A stretch of 64,000 nucleotides of DNA from Halovenus marina (GTDB lineage: Archaea; Halobacteriota; Halobacteria; Halobacteriales; Haloarculaceae), in contig NZ_JBLKNZ010000001.1 of NCBI RefSeq assembly GCF_051414115.1, positions 2,046,001 to 2,110,000 on the forward strand, in the 5' to 3' direction. The position numbers and the translations under genes were made by a program. Of the stretch, positions 23,491 to 31,539 are shown in pieces. The notes under the pieces were generated by a model. It did not search any database, was not told the origin of the DNA, and saw only the letters and a program-made list of their open reading frames with translations. The first letter of the stretch is position 1. Each line of letters opens with the position of its first letter.

Positions 23491-24567
23491 TCATTCCACG
23501 TGGGCGCTCTCTCCTTCACGCTGACGGCGCTCCCTGTTCCGGTGGACGATGCCCTGCATGTTCGCCGTCTGGCGGACAAAGTCTCGGAACGCCTCCCCGG
23601 TGTCGCCGTCCTGCAGTACCACGGGTTTCCCCTCGTCGCCGCCCTCGCGGATCGCTGGGTCGAGGGGTATCTCACCGAGGAAGGGCAGGTCAACCTCGTC
23701 GGCAAGTCGTCTGCCACCGCCCTCACCGAAGATGGCGTGTTCGCCGCCACAGTCCGGGCAGTGAAACGTCGACATGTTCTCGACGATGCCGAGCACGGGC
23801 GTCTCGTGTTCACCGAACATCCGCAGACCCTTGCGTGCGTCGTCGAGCGCAACCTCCTGTGGCGTGGTGACGACGACAGCCCCGGCCACCGGAACGCTCT
23901 GGAGCAAGGAGAGTTGCGTGTCACCGGTTCCCGGCGGCAGGTCGACGATCATGTAGTCGAGATACCCCCACTCGACGTCCTCCCAGAGTTGCGTGAGGAC
24001 GTTGTGTACCATCGGCCCGCGGAAGATCACGGGGTCGTCCTCGCCGAGCAGAAAGTCCATGCTCATCAGCTTCATGCCGTGTTCCTCGGGCGGGACGATT
24101 GTCTCGTCTTCAGTCGCGCTGGGGCGCTCGCTCGCGTCCATCATCCGGGGGACGTTCGGCCCGTAGATGTCAGCGTCAAACAGGCCGACGCGTGCACCCA
24201 TGTCGGCGAGACCGGCGGCGAGGTTGACAGCGACCGTACTCTTGCCGACGCCGCCCTTGCCGGAGGCGACGGCGATGATGTTCTTGACCCCCGGGAGCAC
24301 CTGCTCGTCGGGGTCGAGACCGCGGTCGACTGTCGCAGACAGTTCGAGGTCGTAGTCGGTGTCGACAGCATCCCGAACTGCCGCCGCCATCTCCGTCTCC
24401 GTCGGCGAGTACGGCGCCCCGAGCGCGAGGTCAATATAGATCCGGCCGTCGTCGTGGTCGACCGTGATGTCGTTGACCAGACCCAGCGATACGATGTCGT
24501 CACCCAGGTCCGGATCCGCGACCGACCGCAACCGCTCGCGAATCTCGTCCGCGTCGGGTGTGTCCAT
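23491..24567 (-). CDS. apbC: Mrp/NBP35 family Fe-S cluster carrier ATPase (ApbC-like)
   Basis: 358 residues from ATG 24567 (MDTPDADEIRERL). An N-terminal DUF59/MIP18 domain (about 1-85) is followed by the P-loop ATPase with the deviant Walker A ASGKGGVGKST near residue 103, the IVDLPPGTGD loop, and a CPDC pair near residue 278 that would hold the bridging cluster. It carries and delivers Fe-S clusters. The frame continues 23 codons upstream, but ATG 24567 fits the family N-terminus. Confidence 0.92.
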   Translation of the reverse strand: MDTPDADEIRERLRSVADPDLGDDIVSLGLVNDITVDHDDGRIYIDLALGAPYSPTETEMAAAVRDAVDTDYDLELSATVDRGLDPDEQVLPGVKNIIAVASGKGGVGKSTVAVNLAAGLADMGARVGLFDADIYGPNVPRMMDASERPSATEDETIVPPEEHGMKLMSMDFLLGEDDPVIFRGPMVHNVLTQLWEDVEWGYLDYMIVDLPPGTGDTQLSLLQSVPVAGAVVVTTPQEVALDDARKGLRMFGEHETPVLGIVENMSTFHCPDCGGEHAIFGEGGGRRLADEVDLPFLGEIPLDPAIREGGDEGKPVVLQDGDTGEAFRDFVRQTANMQGIVHRNRERRQREGESAHVE

Positions 24568-24676
24568 GTACGAGATTGGGCCGACCGAACGAAAAGAATT
24601 GTGAACGATGGCTGCAGCGAGTTCGCGCCGATCCACGCGCTGAATTCATCAGCTGTCCGGAACACGAATATTCAGC

Positions 24677-24683
24677 TTTTTTA
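24677..24683 (+). promoter_or_regulatory. TATA-like box for the Gln-rich membrane protein
   Basis: TTTTTTA centred about 27 nt before ATG 24707. It excludes the ATG at 24683, which overlaps this box, and supports leaderless initiation at 24707. Confidence 0.5.
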
Positions 24684-24706
24684 TGAGAGAGCGGCGACAT
24701 TCGGAT

Positions 24707-26023
24707 ATGGACACCGGAGACTTCGAACGACCGGAGCAACTCGTCGTGGGTGGCGTTGCGCTGGTCATCGTGTCGCTGTTCCTGCCGTGGATCACGGCCG
24801 ACCAGGCGATACTGCTCGTCGACGGGATGCCACAGACAGAGATCACAGGTCTCGATTCATCCGACGGACTCATCGCTGCTGGCGCGGCCGTCATCGCAGG
24901 CGTGCTCGCGTGGGCGCGTGACTGGGATAATTGGAACGTGGGCGCGGTCGTGGTGGCTGGCCTCGTCGTCGTCGCAATCGCGCTACTGTACATCACGGAC
25001 CCGCTCGCTGGCGCGGAGTATCAGGGCGGCATGGGACCACCGGCTGAATTCGAGGCGATCACAGACCCCGGACCAGGGCTGTTCGTCGCCTTGCTTGGCG
25101 GTGCACTCCTGCTCGGGGGCGCACTCAGCGGCTATCGAAATCGGTCCACGGGGTCTCAACATCCGCCACCAGCCCACGGCGGGCAGGCGAGACAACATCC
25201 CCAACAGACGCAGCAGCGCCCTCCGCAGGGACAGCAACCCACACAGCCGCAATCCGGACAGCAGACCGCACAGCCCGGACAGCAAACCGCACAACCGAGC
25301 CAACAGCCACCCCAAGGACGGCAACCGCAACAAACGGGACAGCAGACCACGCAGTCCGAACAACAGACTGCACCGCGCGGACAGAGTGGACAGTGGACAA
25401 GAGAGACAGCACAGCAACCGCCACAGGCTCAACGCGCAGGACAGGGACCAGTACAGACGGGACAGCAGGGACAGTCACAACCCGGATCACAGACATCGCA
25501 GGCACGCGGGACCACACACCAGCAACCAACGGAAGAGAGACAGCAGACGGCTGTCGGGTCCGGGGAGAGCACAGGGAGGCGATTCGTAGTGCCCGAATGG
25601 ACCAAGCGGGCGATACAGGGTGCCGTGGCACTTTTGTTCGCCAGTCTCGCCTTCCCGTGGGTCACGGCGATCGACGGGTCGGCGTCGGTAAACGGGATCA
25701 CGTTCCTGCTCGAACACGGATTCGCTGGCTTCCTGTTTCTCGCGATCCTGGGCGGACTCGCCGCAGTCGTCGCGCTCGCGCCGTGGGACCGACAGGGGGT
25801 CGGCGGAACAATCGCGCTCTCAGTCGTGTCTCTGCTCGGCGTGTTGCTGGCGATCGGGTACATCGAAGACGACGAAGCCGGTGCAACGGTCATCTTCGAC
25901 GGAACCGAGGTGCCCGCTGTCGCAGTCGAAGCGGCGAGTACGCTGTTGGTCCTGTTTGTCCTCGGACTGGCGCTCGTCGTCCTCTCCGTGTACGCCTACT
26001 ACAAGGGGCGAAAGAGCGCCTGA
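24707..26023 (+). CDS. Duplicated four-helix membrane protein with a long Gln/Pro/Thr-rich linker
   Basis: 438 residues from ATG 24707. Two halves each hold about four membrane helices and begin alike: LFLPWITA near residue 26 and LAFPWVTA near 315, pointing to an internal duplication. Between them, residues about 145-290 are a low-complexity linker dominated by Gln with Pro, Thr, Ser and Gly and very few acidic residues, which is atypical in this acidic proteome. The helices may lie on either side so that the linker is cytoplasmic or external; topology is not settled. The product is unknown. It is divergent from apbC. Confidence 0.85.
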   Translation: MDTGDFERPEQLVVGGVALVIVSLFLPWITADQAILLVDGMPQTEITGLDSSDGLIAAGAAVIAGVLAWARDWDNWNVGAVVVAGLVVVAIALLYITDPLAGAEYQGGMGPPAEFEAITDPGPGLFVALLGGALLLGGALSGYRNRSTGSQHPPPAHGGQARQHPQQTQQRPPQGQQPTQPQSGQQTAQPGQQTAQPSQQPPQGRQPQQTGQQTTQSEQQTAPRGQSGQWTRETAQQPPQAQRAGQGPVQTGQQGQSQPGSQTSQARGTTHQQPTEERQQTAVGSGESTGRRFVVPEWTKRAIQGAVALLFASLAFPWVTAIDGSASVNGITFLLEHGFAGFLFLAILGGLAAVVALAPWDRQGVGGTIALSVVSLLGVLLAIGYIEDDEAGATVIFDGTEVPAVAVEAASTLLVLFVLGLALVVLSVYAYYKGRKSA

Positions 26024-26062
26024 CGGTCAAGGCGGCGACAGTCAGAGCAAACATCGAGCGGG

Positions 26063-26111
26063 GATCAGCCCGATTCGGAGCCAAAATCGGGAAGCGATCA
26101 TCCCGATTCGG
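26063..26111 (+). repeat. Pair of 16-bp direct repeats upstream of the ribosomal operon promoter
   Basis: GATCAGCCCGATTCGG (26063-26078) and GATCATCCCGATTCGG (26096-26111) differ at one base and start 33 bp apart, about three helical turns. An inverted AATCGGG lies between them at 26085-26091. The second copy ends 4 bp before the TATA box at 26116. The arrangement looks like an operator, but no binding protein is known. Confidence 0.6.
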
Positions 26112-26115
26112 TGTG

Positions 26116-26123
26116 TTTAAATA
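26116..26123 (+). promoter_or_regulatory. TATA box of the tRNA-Ser / rps13 operon
   Basis: TTTAAATA. Expected transcription start is near 26145, about 90 nt before tRNA-Ser, which would be cotranscribed with rps13 and released by processing. No other TATA-like box lies between here and the tRNA. Confidence 0.6.
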
Positions 26124-26233
26124 CGCAGGTACGGGATGTACTGGTAGAATCGTGTAGGGGCGTCCGGCCCCGAGTCCACATCTGTGGGCGTAAGTTCCGC
26201 CATGCGGCGCATCCGCAGCCACAACGAGCACGT

Positions 26234-26316
26234 GTCGTGGTAGCCAAGCGGCCCAAGGCGCATGGTTGCTAACCATGTGGCGTAATGCCTCCGGGGTTCA
26301 AATCCCCGCCACGACG
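26234..26316 (+). tRNA. tRNA-Ser(GCT)
   Basis: 83 nt. The acceptor stem GTCGTGG pairs with CCACGAC, with discriminator G73 as in archaeal tRNA-Ser. The anticodon stem CATGG/CCATG encloses the loop TTGCTAA with anticodon GCT. A class II variable arm and GTTCAAATC T-loop are present, with no intron and no encoded CCA. It ends 16 nt before the rps13 ATG. Confidence 0.97.
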
Positions 26317-26332
26317 TGCACACAGAATACAC

Positions 26333-26857
26333 ATGAGTGCTGAAGAACCCGAAAACGCGGACGAAGGTGAGGATGAGGACATCCGCTACTTCGTGCGCAT
26401 CGGCCAGACCGACCTCGACGGGACCAAGTCCGTCGAGCGGTCGCTAACGGAGATGAACGGAATCGGCCATCGCGCGGCCCGCATCATCACAGAGAAGGCA
26501 GGCGTCGACCGAACCGCGACCTTCGGCGCGCTCGAAGACGACGAAATCGAGTCGGTCGTCGATCTCGTGGAAGGATTCGCCGACGAGGTGCCCGACTGGC
26601 TCGCCAACCACCGCAACGACTTCTTCGAGGGCGAGACCACCCACGAAACTGGGAACGACCTCGAACTGACGCGCCGACAGGACATCAACCGGATGAAGAT
26701 GATCGACTCCTACAAGGGCGTCCGACACAAGCGCGGACAGAAGGTCCGCGGCCAGCGAACGAAGTCCACCGGGCGAACCGAAGGAACCATCGGCGTCAAC
26801 GTCGAGGCGATCAAGGAAGAGGCCGCCGAGGAAGCGGCGGCAGAGGAGGACGAATAA
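26333..26857 (+). CDS. rps13: 30S ribosomal protein uS13
   Basis: 174 residues, with an acidic N-terminal extension (EEPENADEGEDED) and an Ala/Glu-rich tail typical of haloarchaea. Core: IRYFVRIGQTDLDG, the helix-turn MNGIGHRAARII, and the basic YKGVRHKRGQKVRGQRTKST segment contacting 16S rRNA. ATG 26333 is the first in-frame codon after tRNA-Ser; the frame upstream overlaps the tRNA. First protein gene of the S13-S4-S11-RpoD block. Confidence 0.97.
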   Translation: MSAEEPENADEGEDEDIRYFVRIGQTDLDGTKSVERSLTEMNGIGHRAARIITEKAGVDRTATFGALEDDEIESVVDLVEGFADEVPDWLANHRNDFFEGETTHETGNDLELTRRQDINRMKMIDSYKGVRHKRGQKVRGQRTKSTGRTEGTIGVNVEAIKEEAAEEAAAEEDE

Positions 26858-26858
26858 G

Positions 26859-27383
26859 ATGGCGCTTGGATCGAACACGAAGTTCTACGAGACGCCGAAT
26901 CACCCCTATCAGGGCGAACGAATCGCCGAGGAGTCGGGGCTGATCGGAAAGTACGGGCTGAAGAACAAAGAGGAACTGTGGCGAACGCAGTCCGAACTGC
27001 GCGGCTACCGCCGCGAGGCACGGAAACTGCTCGGCCGCGGCGCAGGGAACACCGACGTCACAGACAGAGAGGCTGCGGAGTTTCTCGCCCGCCTGCAGCG
27101 AATCGGCGTGCTCGGTGAGGCGGACTCGCTGGACACCGTCCTTGCACTCGATGTGACGGATATCCTCGAACGGCGACTCCAGACAGTCGTCTACCGGCAG
27201 GGACTAGGAAACACCGTCCAGCAGGCTCGACAGTTCATCTCGCACGGGCACATCACAATCGACGGACAGCAGGTCCGTGAACCCGGATACACCGTTTCCG
27301 TGGCCGAGGAGGACGCCGTCAGCTTCACCAGCCAGTCGCCGCTGACGGACGAACTGCACCCAGAGCGAGCGGAGGACCAATAA
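26859..27383 (+). CDS. rps4: 30S ribosomal protein uS4
   Basis: 174 residues. Primary assembly protein of the small subunit. Signature: WRTQSELRGYRREARKLLGR near residues 42-61 in part, and an S4 RNA-binding domain with LERRLQTVVYRQGLG, ARQFISHGHITIDG. The ATG follows the rps13 stop by 1 nt. Confidence 0.97.
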   Translation: MALGSNTKFYETPNHPYQGERIAEESGLIGKYGLKNKEELWRTQSELRGYRREARKLLGRGAGNTDVTDREAAEFLARLQRIGVLGEADSLDTVLALDVTDILERRLQTVVYRQGLGNTVQQARQFISHGHITIDGQQVREPGYTVSVAEEDAVSFTSQSPLTDELHPERAEDQ

Positions 27384-27384
27384 C

Positions 27385-27765
27385 ATGGCAGACGACAAAT
27401 GGGGCATCGCCCACGTGCACGCATCGTTCAACAACACGATCATCACGATCACCGACCAGACCGGCGCCGAGACGCTGGCCAAGTCGAGTGGCGGGACGGT
27501 CGTCAAGCAGAACCGAAACGAAGCGTCGCCTTACGCGGCGATGCAGATGGCCGAAGTTGTCGCTGAGCAGGTGCAAGCACAGGGCATCGAGGGCGTTCAC
27601 GTCCGCGTTCGCGGACCCGGCGGGAACCAGCAGCAAAACCCCGGACCGGGCGCGCAGGCGACCATCCGCGCGCTCGCCCGAGCAGGGCTGGAAATCGGTC
27701 GTATCGAGGACGTGACCCCGATCCCCCACGACGGCACCCGCGGTCCGAAAAACGCAGGGTTCTAA
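27385..27765 (+). CDS. rps11: 30S ribosomal protein uS11
   Basis: 126 residues, normal length. Signature: WGIAHVHASFNNTIITITD and the C-terminal GLEIGRIEDVTPIPHDGTR with the basic tail contacting 16S rRNA. The ATG follows the rps4 stop by 1 nt. Confidence 0.97.
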   Translation: MADDKWGIAHVHASFNNTIITITDQTGAETLAKSSGGTVVKQNRNEASPYAAMQMAEVVAEQVQAQGIEGVHVRVRGPGGNQQQNPGPGAQATIRALARAGLEIGRIEDVTPIPHDGTRGPKNAGF

Positions 27766-27767
27766 CG

Positions 27768-28580
27768 ATGGAGGAGTACGAGGTTCAGTTCGTCGACCGA
27801 AGCGAACGTTCGGCGCGCTTCGTCGCGCGCCCGATCACGCCCGCGTTCGCGAACGGCATCCGCCGGGCGATGATCGCGGACGTGCCCACCTTCAGCATCG
27901 ACACCGTCCGCGTCATCGAGAACTCGAGCGTGATGTTCGACGAGCAGATCGGACTCAGGCTGGGGATGGTCCCGCTGACGACCCCAGTCGAGGAGTTCGA
28001 GTTGGGTGAGGAAGTGACGCTGTCACTCGACGTGAGCGGACCGGAGCGCGAGGACCCAGAGGAGACCGTGACTGCGTACTCCGGTGATCTGGAAAGCAGC
28101 GACGAGATGGTGCAGCCAGCGGACGACAACATCCCGATCATCGACCTCAAATCCCAGCAGCGACTCGAAATCGAGGCCGACGCAGTGCTCGACAGCGGGC
28201 GCGAACACGCCAAACACCAGGGTGGCGTCGCGGTCGGCTACCGTCACCTCCAGCAGGTCGAGGTTGTCGGTGACCGCTCGGAGTTCGACGACGAGGAACC
28301 GCAGATCCTGCGTGGCGTCATCGAAGAGCAGGAAGCGGAACACGCCGAACCGGTCGACGGCGAACCCGTCGAGAACGGTGATCTGGTTCCGACCGACCAG
28401 TTCGGCAACGACCTCTCGAAGCGATACCCCGGCAAGGAACTCGAAGTCCACGACGTTCCGGACGCGTTCGTGTTCGACGTCGAGACGGACGGATCCTTCC
28501 CGGTGGACGACCTGGTGACACAGGCCGCAAAGACGCTCGAAGGTCGTGCGGCGGAACTACAGGAGACAATCCAGCTATGA
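27768..28580 (+). CDS. rpo3: DNA-directed RNA polymerase subunit D (Rpo3)
   Basis: 270 residues. Alpha-like assembly subunit; N-terminal FVARPITPAFANGIRRAMIADVPTF and IRVGM-equivalent QIGLRLGMVPLT. The ferredoxin-like insert carries no cysteine at all, so it cannot bind the Fe-S clusters found in some archaeal D subunits. It has an acidic insertion in the middle (about 180-205). It lies directly after rps11, the standard archaeal order. Confidence 0.97.
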   Translation: MEEYEVQFVDRSERSARFVARPITPAFANGIRRAMIADVPTFSIDTVRVIENSSVMFDEQIGLRLGMVPLTTPVEEFELGEEVTLSLDVSGPEREDPEETVTAYSGDLESSDEMVQPADDNIPIIDLKSQQRLEIEADAVLDSGREHAKHQGGVAVGYRHLQQVEVVGDRSEFDDEEPQILRGVIEEQEAEHAEPVDGEPVENGDLVPTDQFGNDLSKRYPGKELEVHDVPDAFVFDVETDGSFPVDDLVTQAAKTLEGRAAELQETIQL

Positions 28581-28682
28581 CGTGTCCCCCCCAGACGGTT
28601 GCAGCAAGCGCGCTGGAGAGCGGCGCGCAGGCCCGGACAACCGAAAGGAGTTTGAGGGGGACGACAGAATCACAGACTGCGA

Positions 28683-28767
28683 GCAGGGATAGCCAAGTCA
28701 GGCCAACGGCGCAGCGTTCAGGGCGCTGTCCCGTAGGGGTCCGCAGGTTCAAATCCTGCTCCCTGCA
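28683..28767 (+). tRNA. tRNA-Leu(CAG)
   Basis: 85 nt, intronless. The acceptor stem GCAGGGA pairs with TCCCTGC, with discriminator A73. The anticodon stem CAGCG/CGCTG encloses the loop TTCAGGG with anticodon CAG. The long variable arm is identical to that of tRNA-Leu(GAG) at 11906. It sits between rpo3 and rpl18e, the tRNA-Leu/eL18/uL13/uS9 order long known from Haloarcula marismortui. Confidence 0.97.
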
Positions 28768-28788
28768 CTTTTCCACAGGAGGAAGGTC

Positions 28789-29139
28789 ATGAGTAAGACG
28801 AACCCGAGACTCAACAGTCTCATCGCCGACCTGAAGTCGGCTGCCCGGAACTCCGAGGGCGACGTCTGGAGTGACGTCGCCGAGCGGCTGGAGAAACCCC
28901 GGCGCACGCACGCCGAAGTCAACCTGGGCCGCATCGAGCGGTACGCACAGGAGGACGAAACGGTCGTCGTGCCCGGCAAGGTACTCGGCAGTGGTGTCCT
29001 GCAGAAGGACGTCACCGTCGCGGCCGTCAACTTCTCCGGGACAGCAGAGACGAAAATCGACCAGGTAGGCGATACCATGCATCTCGAACAGGCACTCGAA
29101 CAGAACCCAGACGGAACGAACGTGCGGGTGATCCGATGA
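28789..29139 (+). CDS. rpl18e: 50S ribosomal protein eL18 (L18e, historic HL29)
   Basis: 116 residues, acidic overall. Signature: NPRLNSLIADLKSAAR, the VVPGKVLGSGVLQKDVTVAAVNFSGTA stretch in pieces, and the terminal NPDGTNVRVIR. A GGAGG Shine-Dalgarno lies about 8 nt upstream, in the spacer after tRNA-Leu. It overlaps rpl13 by 4 nt (ATGA). Confidence 0.96.
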   Translation: MSKTNPRLNSLIADLKSAARNSEGDVWSDVAERLEKPRRTHAEVNLGRIERYAQEDETVVVPGKVLGSGVLQKDVTVAAVNFSGTAETKIDQVGDTMHLEQALEQNPDGTNVRVIR

Positions 29140-29570
29140 GCGTCGCGGAGTTCGAGGCAGACACCGTCGTGGATGCGAGCGACTGCATCCTCGGTCGCGT
29201 CGCCTCACAGGTCGCAGAGCGCGTTCTCGACGGCGAGCGGGTCGCCGTCGTCAACGCCGAGCAGTCGGTCATCACCGGACGAGAAGAGCAGATCAAGGAG
29301 AAATACCTCGACCGGCGGTCACACGGGTCCGACCGTGGGCCGTACTACCCGAAACGGCCGGACCGCATCTTCAAGCGGTCGATCCGGGGCATGCTTCCCT
29401 ACAAGAAGCCACGCGGGCGCGAGGCGTTCGAGAACGTCCGCGTCTACGTCGGCAACCCGTACGACGAGGCGGAGCGACTGGACGGTACCTCGCTGGATCG
29501 GCTCTCGAAGATCAAGTTCACCTCACTAGGTGAGGTCAGCGAATCACTCGGAGCAAACGTCACATGGTAA
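29136..29570 (+). CDS. rpl13: 50S ribosomal protein uL13
   Basis: 144 residues. Signature: VDASDCILGRVASQVAERVL, VNAEQSVITG, the GPYYPKRPDRIFKRSIRGMLPYKKPRGREAF core in part. The ATG overlaps the rpl18e stop, and the stop overlaps the rps9 start. Confidence 0.96.
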   Translation: MSVAEFEADTVVDASDCILGRVASQVAERVLDGERVAVVNAEQSVITGREEQIKEKYLDRRSHGSDRGPYYPKRPDRIFKRSIRGMLPYKKPRGREAFENVRVYVGNPYDEAERLDGTSLDRLSKIKFTSLGEVSESLGANVTW

Positions 29571-29962
29571 CGAACACATCAGGCAAGAAGAAGACGGCAA
29601 TCGCACGGGCGACCGTTCGGGAAGGTACGGGCAAGATCCGTATCAACTCCCAGCCGGTCGAACTGATGGATCCGGAGATGGCCCGACTGAAGGTGCTCGA
29701 ACCGTTCCGGGTCGTCGACGAGAACCTCCGCGACGACGTCGACATCGACGTCACCATCGAGGGTGGCGGCGTGATGGGGCAGGCAGACGCCGCCCGGACG
29801 GCAGTCGCGCGCGGACTCGTCCAGCATACGAACGACGCACAGCTACGGGACGCCTACATGGACTTCGACCGGTCGCTGTTGGTCAACGACGTGCGCCAGA
29901 GCGAACCCAAGAAGTGGGGCGGCCCCGGTGCACGCGCTCGCTACCAGAAATCCTACCGGTGA
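29564..29962 (+). CDS. rps9: 30S ribosomal protein uS9
   Basis: 132 residues. Signature: TSGKKKTAIARATVREGTG, GGGVMGQADAARTAVARGL and the C-terminal PKKWGGPGARARYQKSYR whose basic tail reaches the P-site tRNA. It overlaps the end of rpl13 by 7 nt in another frame. Confidence 0.96.
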   Translation: MVTNTSGKKKTAIARATVREGTGKIRINSQPVELMDPEMARLKVLEPFRVVDENLRDDVDIDVTIEGGGVMGQADAARTAVARGLVQHTNDAQLRDAYMDFDRSLLVNDVRQSEPKKWGGPGARARYQKSYR

Positions 29963-29966
29963 TACC

Positions 29967-30167
29967 ATGATGGTACCAGTCCGCTGTTTCACGTGTGGCA
30001 ACGTCGTCGGTGAGCACTGGGAGGAGTTCAAAGCTCGGACCAGAGAGGCCGACGACCCGGAAGACCCGGAGAAGGTGCTCGACGAACTGGGCGTCGAACG
30101 CCACTGCTGTCGGCGGATGCTCGTCTCGCACAAAGACCTGGTCGACATCGTCGCACCCTACCAATAA
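29967..30167 (+). CDS. rpo10: DNA-directed RNA polymerase subunit N (Rpo10)
   Basis: 66 residues. Zinc-binding CFTCG near the N-terminus and the CC pair in RHCCRRMLVSH near residue 46-47 are the RpoN/Rpb10 signature. Two consecutive ATGs (29967 and 29970) exist; the first is taken. It overlaps rpoK by 1 nt (TAATG). Confidence 0.96.
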   Translation: MMVPVRCFTCGNVVGEHWEEFKARTREADDPEDPEKVLDELGVERHCCRRMLVSHKDLVDIVAPYQ

Positions 30168-30346
30168 TGGCTCGACTCGACAACCGCTACGAGAAGGCAC
30201 GCATCATCGGCGCGCGAGCGCTGCAGGTGGCCTACGGTGCGCCGGTGCTCATCGACACCGAGCAGACCGAACCCATCCTCATCGCGGCCGAGGAGTACGA
30301 CAGCGACGTGCTCCCGTTTACCGTTCGACGAGGTGATGGCGAGTGA
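30167..30346 (+). CDS. rpo6: DNA-directed RNA polymerase subunit K (Rpo6, omega-like)
   Basis: 59 residues, from ATG 30167 to TGA 30344-30346. Signature: RYEKARIIGARALQVAYGAPVLI, equivalent to the Rpb6/omega core (in shorter matching pieces). The start shares a base with the rpo10 stop and the stop overlaps the eno GTG. Short gene easily missed by ORF filters. Confidence 0.95.
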   Translation: MARLDNRYEKARIIGARALQVAYGAPVLIDTEQTEPILIAAEEYDSDVLPFTVRRGDGE

Positions 30347-31539
30347 CGCTCATCACTGACGTGCGACTGCGCCGGGTGCTCGACTCGCGGGGGAACCCGA
30401 CAGTCGAGGCGGACGTGTTGACCGAAAGCGGCGGCTTCGGTCGTGCGCGTGCGCCCTCCGGCGCAAGCACGGGCGAGTACGAGGCCATCGAACTCCCGGT
30501 CGGTGAAGCAATCGCCACCGCACGCGAGGAGGCGCTCCCGCGCCTCGTCGGTGAGGTGTACGCTGGCAATCAGCGCGATGTCGACGCCGCACTCCACGCG
30601 GCCGACGGAACGAACGACTTCTCGGTCATCGGCGCAAACAGCGCGGTCGCCATCTCGATGGCCACCGCACACGCCGCCGCAGACGTGCTCGGGACACCGC
30701 TCTTTCAGCATCTCGGCGGCACCTTCCGCGGCGACGGGTTCCCCGTGCCGCTCGGAAACGTCGTCGGCGGCGGCGAACACGCGGCGGATGCGACCGATAT
30801 TCAGGAGTTTCTCGCCGTGCCCGTCGGGGCACCCTCGGTCGAGGATGCGGTGTTTGCAAACGCCGCCGTGCACGCGGCCGTCGCAGACCTGCTCGACGAC
30901 CACGGCATCCCCGCGGGCAAGGGCGACGAGGGAGCGTGGGCCCCATCCATCGACGACAGCAAAGCATTCGAACTCGTCGACGAGGCGATCGGCGTCGTCG
31001 AAGACGAGGTCGGCTTCGAGATCAAGCTGGGTCTGGACATGGCCGCCGCTGAACTGCATCAGAAGGGCGTCTATCAGTACAGCGACGATACCCGAGACAC
31101 CGACGAGCAGATCGAATACGTCGCAGAACTGGCCGAAGAGTACGACCTCGCGTACGTCGAGGACCCACTCGACGAGGACGACTTCGAGGGGTTCGCCGAG
31201 TTGACCGACCGGGTCGGTTCGGAGACGCTCGTCTGTGGCGACGATCTGTTCGTGACCAACGTCGAGCGCCTCGAACGCGGCATCGACGTCGGTGCGGGCA
31301 ACAGCATCCTCATCAAGCCAAACCAGATCGGGACACTCACGGACACCGTCGAAGCGGTCGAACTGGGCGTCGCGAACGGCTACGCGCCGGTCATCTCACA
31401 TCGGAGCGGCGAGACGGAAGACACGACGATCGCACACCTCGCGGTCGCGACTGACGCGCCCTACATCAAAACCGGCGCAGTCGGTGGCGAGCGGACGGCA
31501 AAGCTGAACGAACTCATCAGAATCGAGCAAAACGTATGA
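30343..31539 (+). CDS. eno: Enolase (phosphopyruvate hydratase)
   Basis: 398 residues from GTG 30343, overlapping the rpo6 stop by 4 nt. Glycolysis/gluconeogenesis enzyme. Signature: VLDSRGNPTVE, SGASTGEYEA, the metal and catalytic sites in LGLDMAA, YVEDPLDEDD, VCGDDLFVTN, and the ILIKPNQIGT loop with the catalytic Lys, then SHRSGETEDT. Position between rpo6 and rps2 is the usual haloarchaeal order. Confidence 0.97.
   Translation: MTLITDVRLRRVLDSRGNPTVEADVLTESGGFGRARAPSGASTGEYEAIELPVGEAIATAREEALPRLVGEVYAGNQRDVDAALHAADGTNDFSVIGANSAVAISMATAHAAADVLGTPLFQHLGGTFRGDGFPVPLGNVVGGGEHAADATDIQEFLAVPVGAPSVEDAVFANAAVHAAVADLLDDHGIPAGKGDEGAWAPSIDDSKAFELVDEAIGVVEDEVGFEIKLGLDMAAAELHQKGVYQYSDDTRDTDEQIEYVAELAEEYDLAYVEDPLDEDDFEGFAELTDRVGSETLVCGDDLFVTNVERLERGIDVGAGNSILIKPNQIGTLTDTVEAVELGVANGYAPVISHRSGETEDTTIAHLAVATDAPYIKTGAVGGERTAKLNELIRIEQNV

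Noticed and set aside
23500..24921. 473-codon plus-strand frame over the Mrp/NBP35 gene
   Set aside because: The minus strand encodes the P-loop and DUF59 domain; the plus frame runs into the next gene out of register.
25139..25590. CRISPR-like or tandem repeat array
   Set aside because: CAG/CAA-rich bases repeat irregularly because they encode Gln/Pro; there are no equal repeats with spacers, and the frame is continuous.
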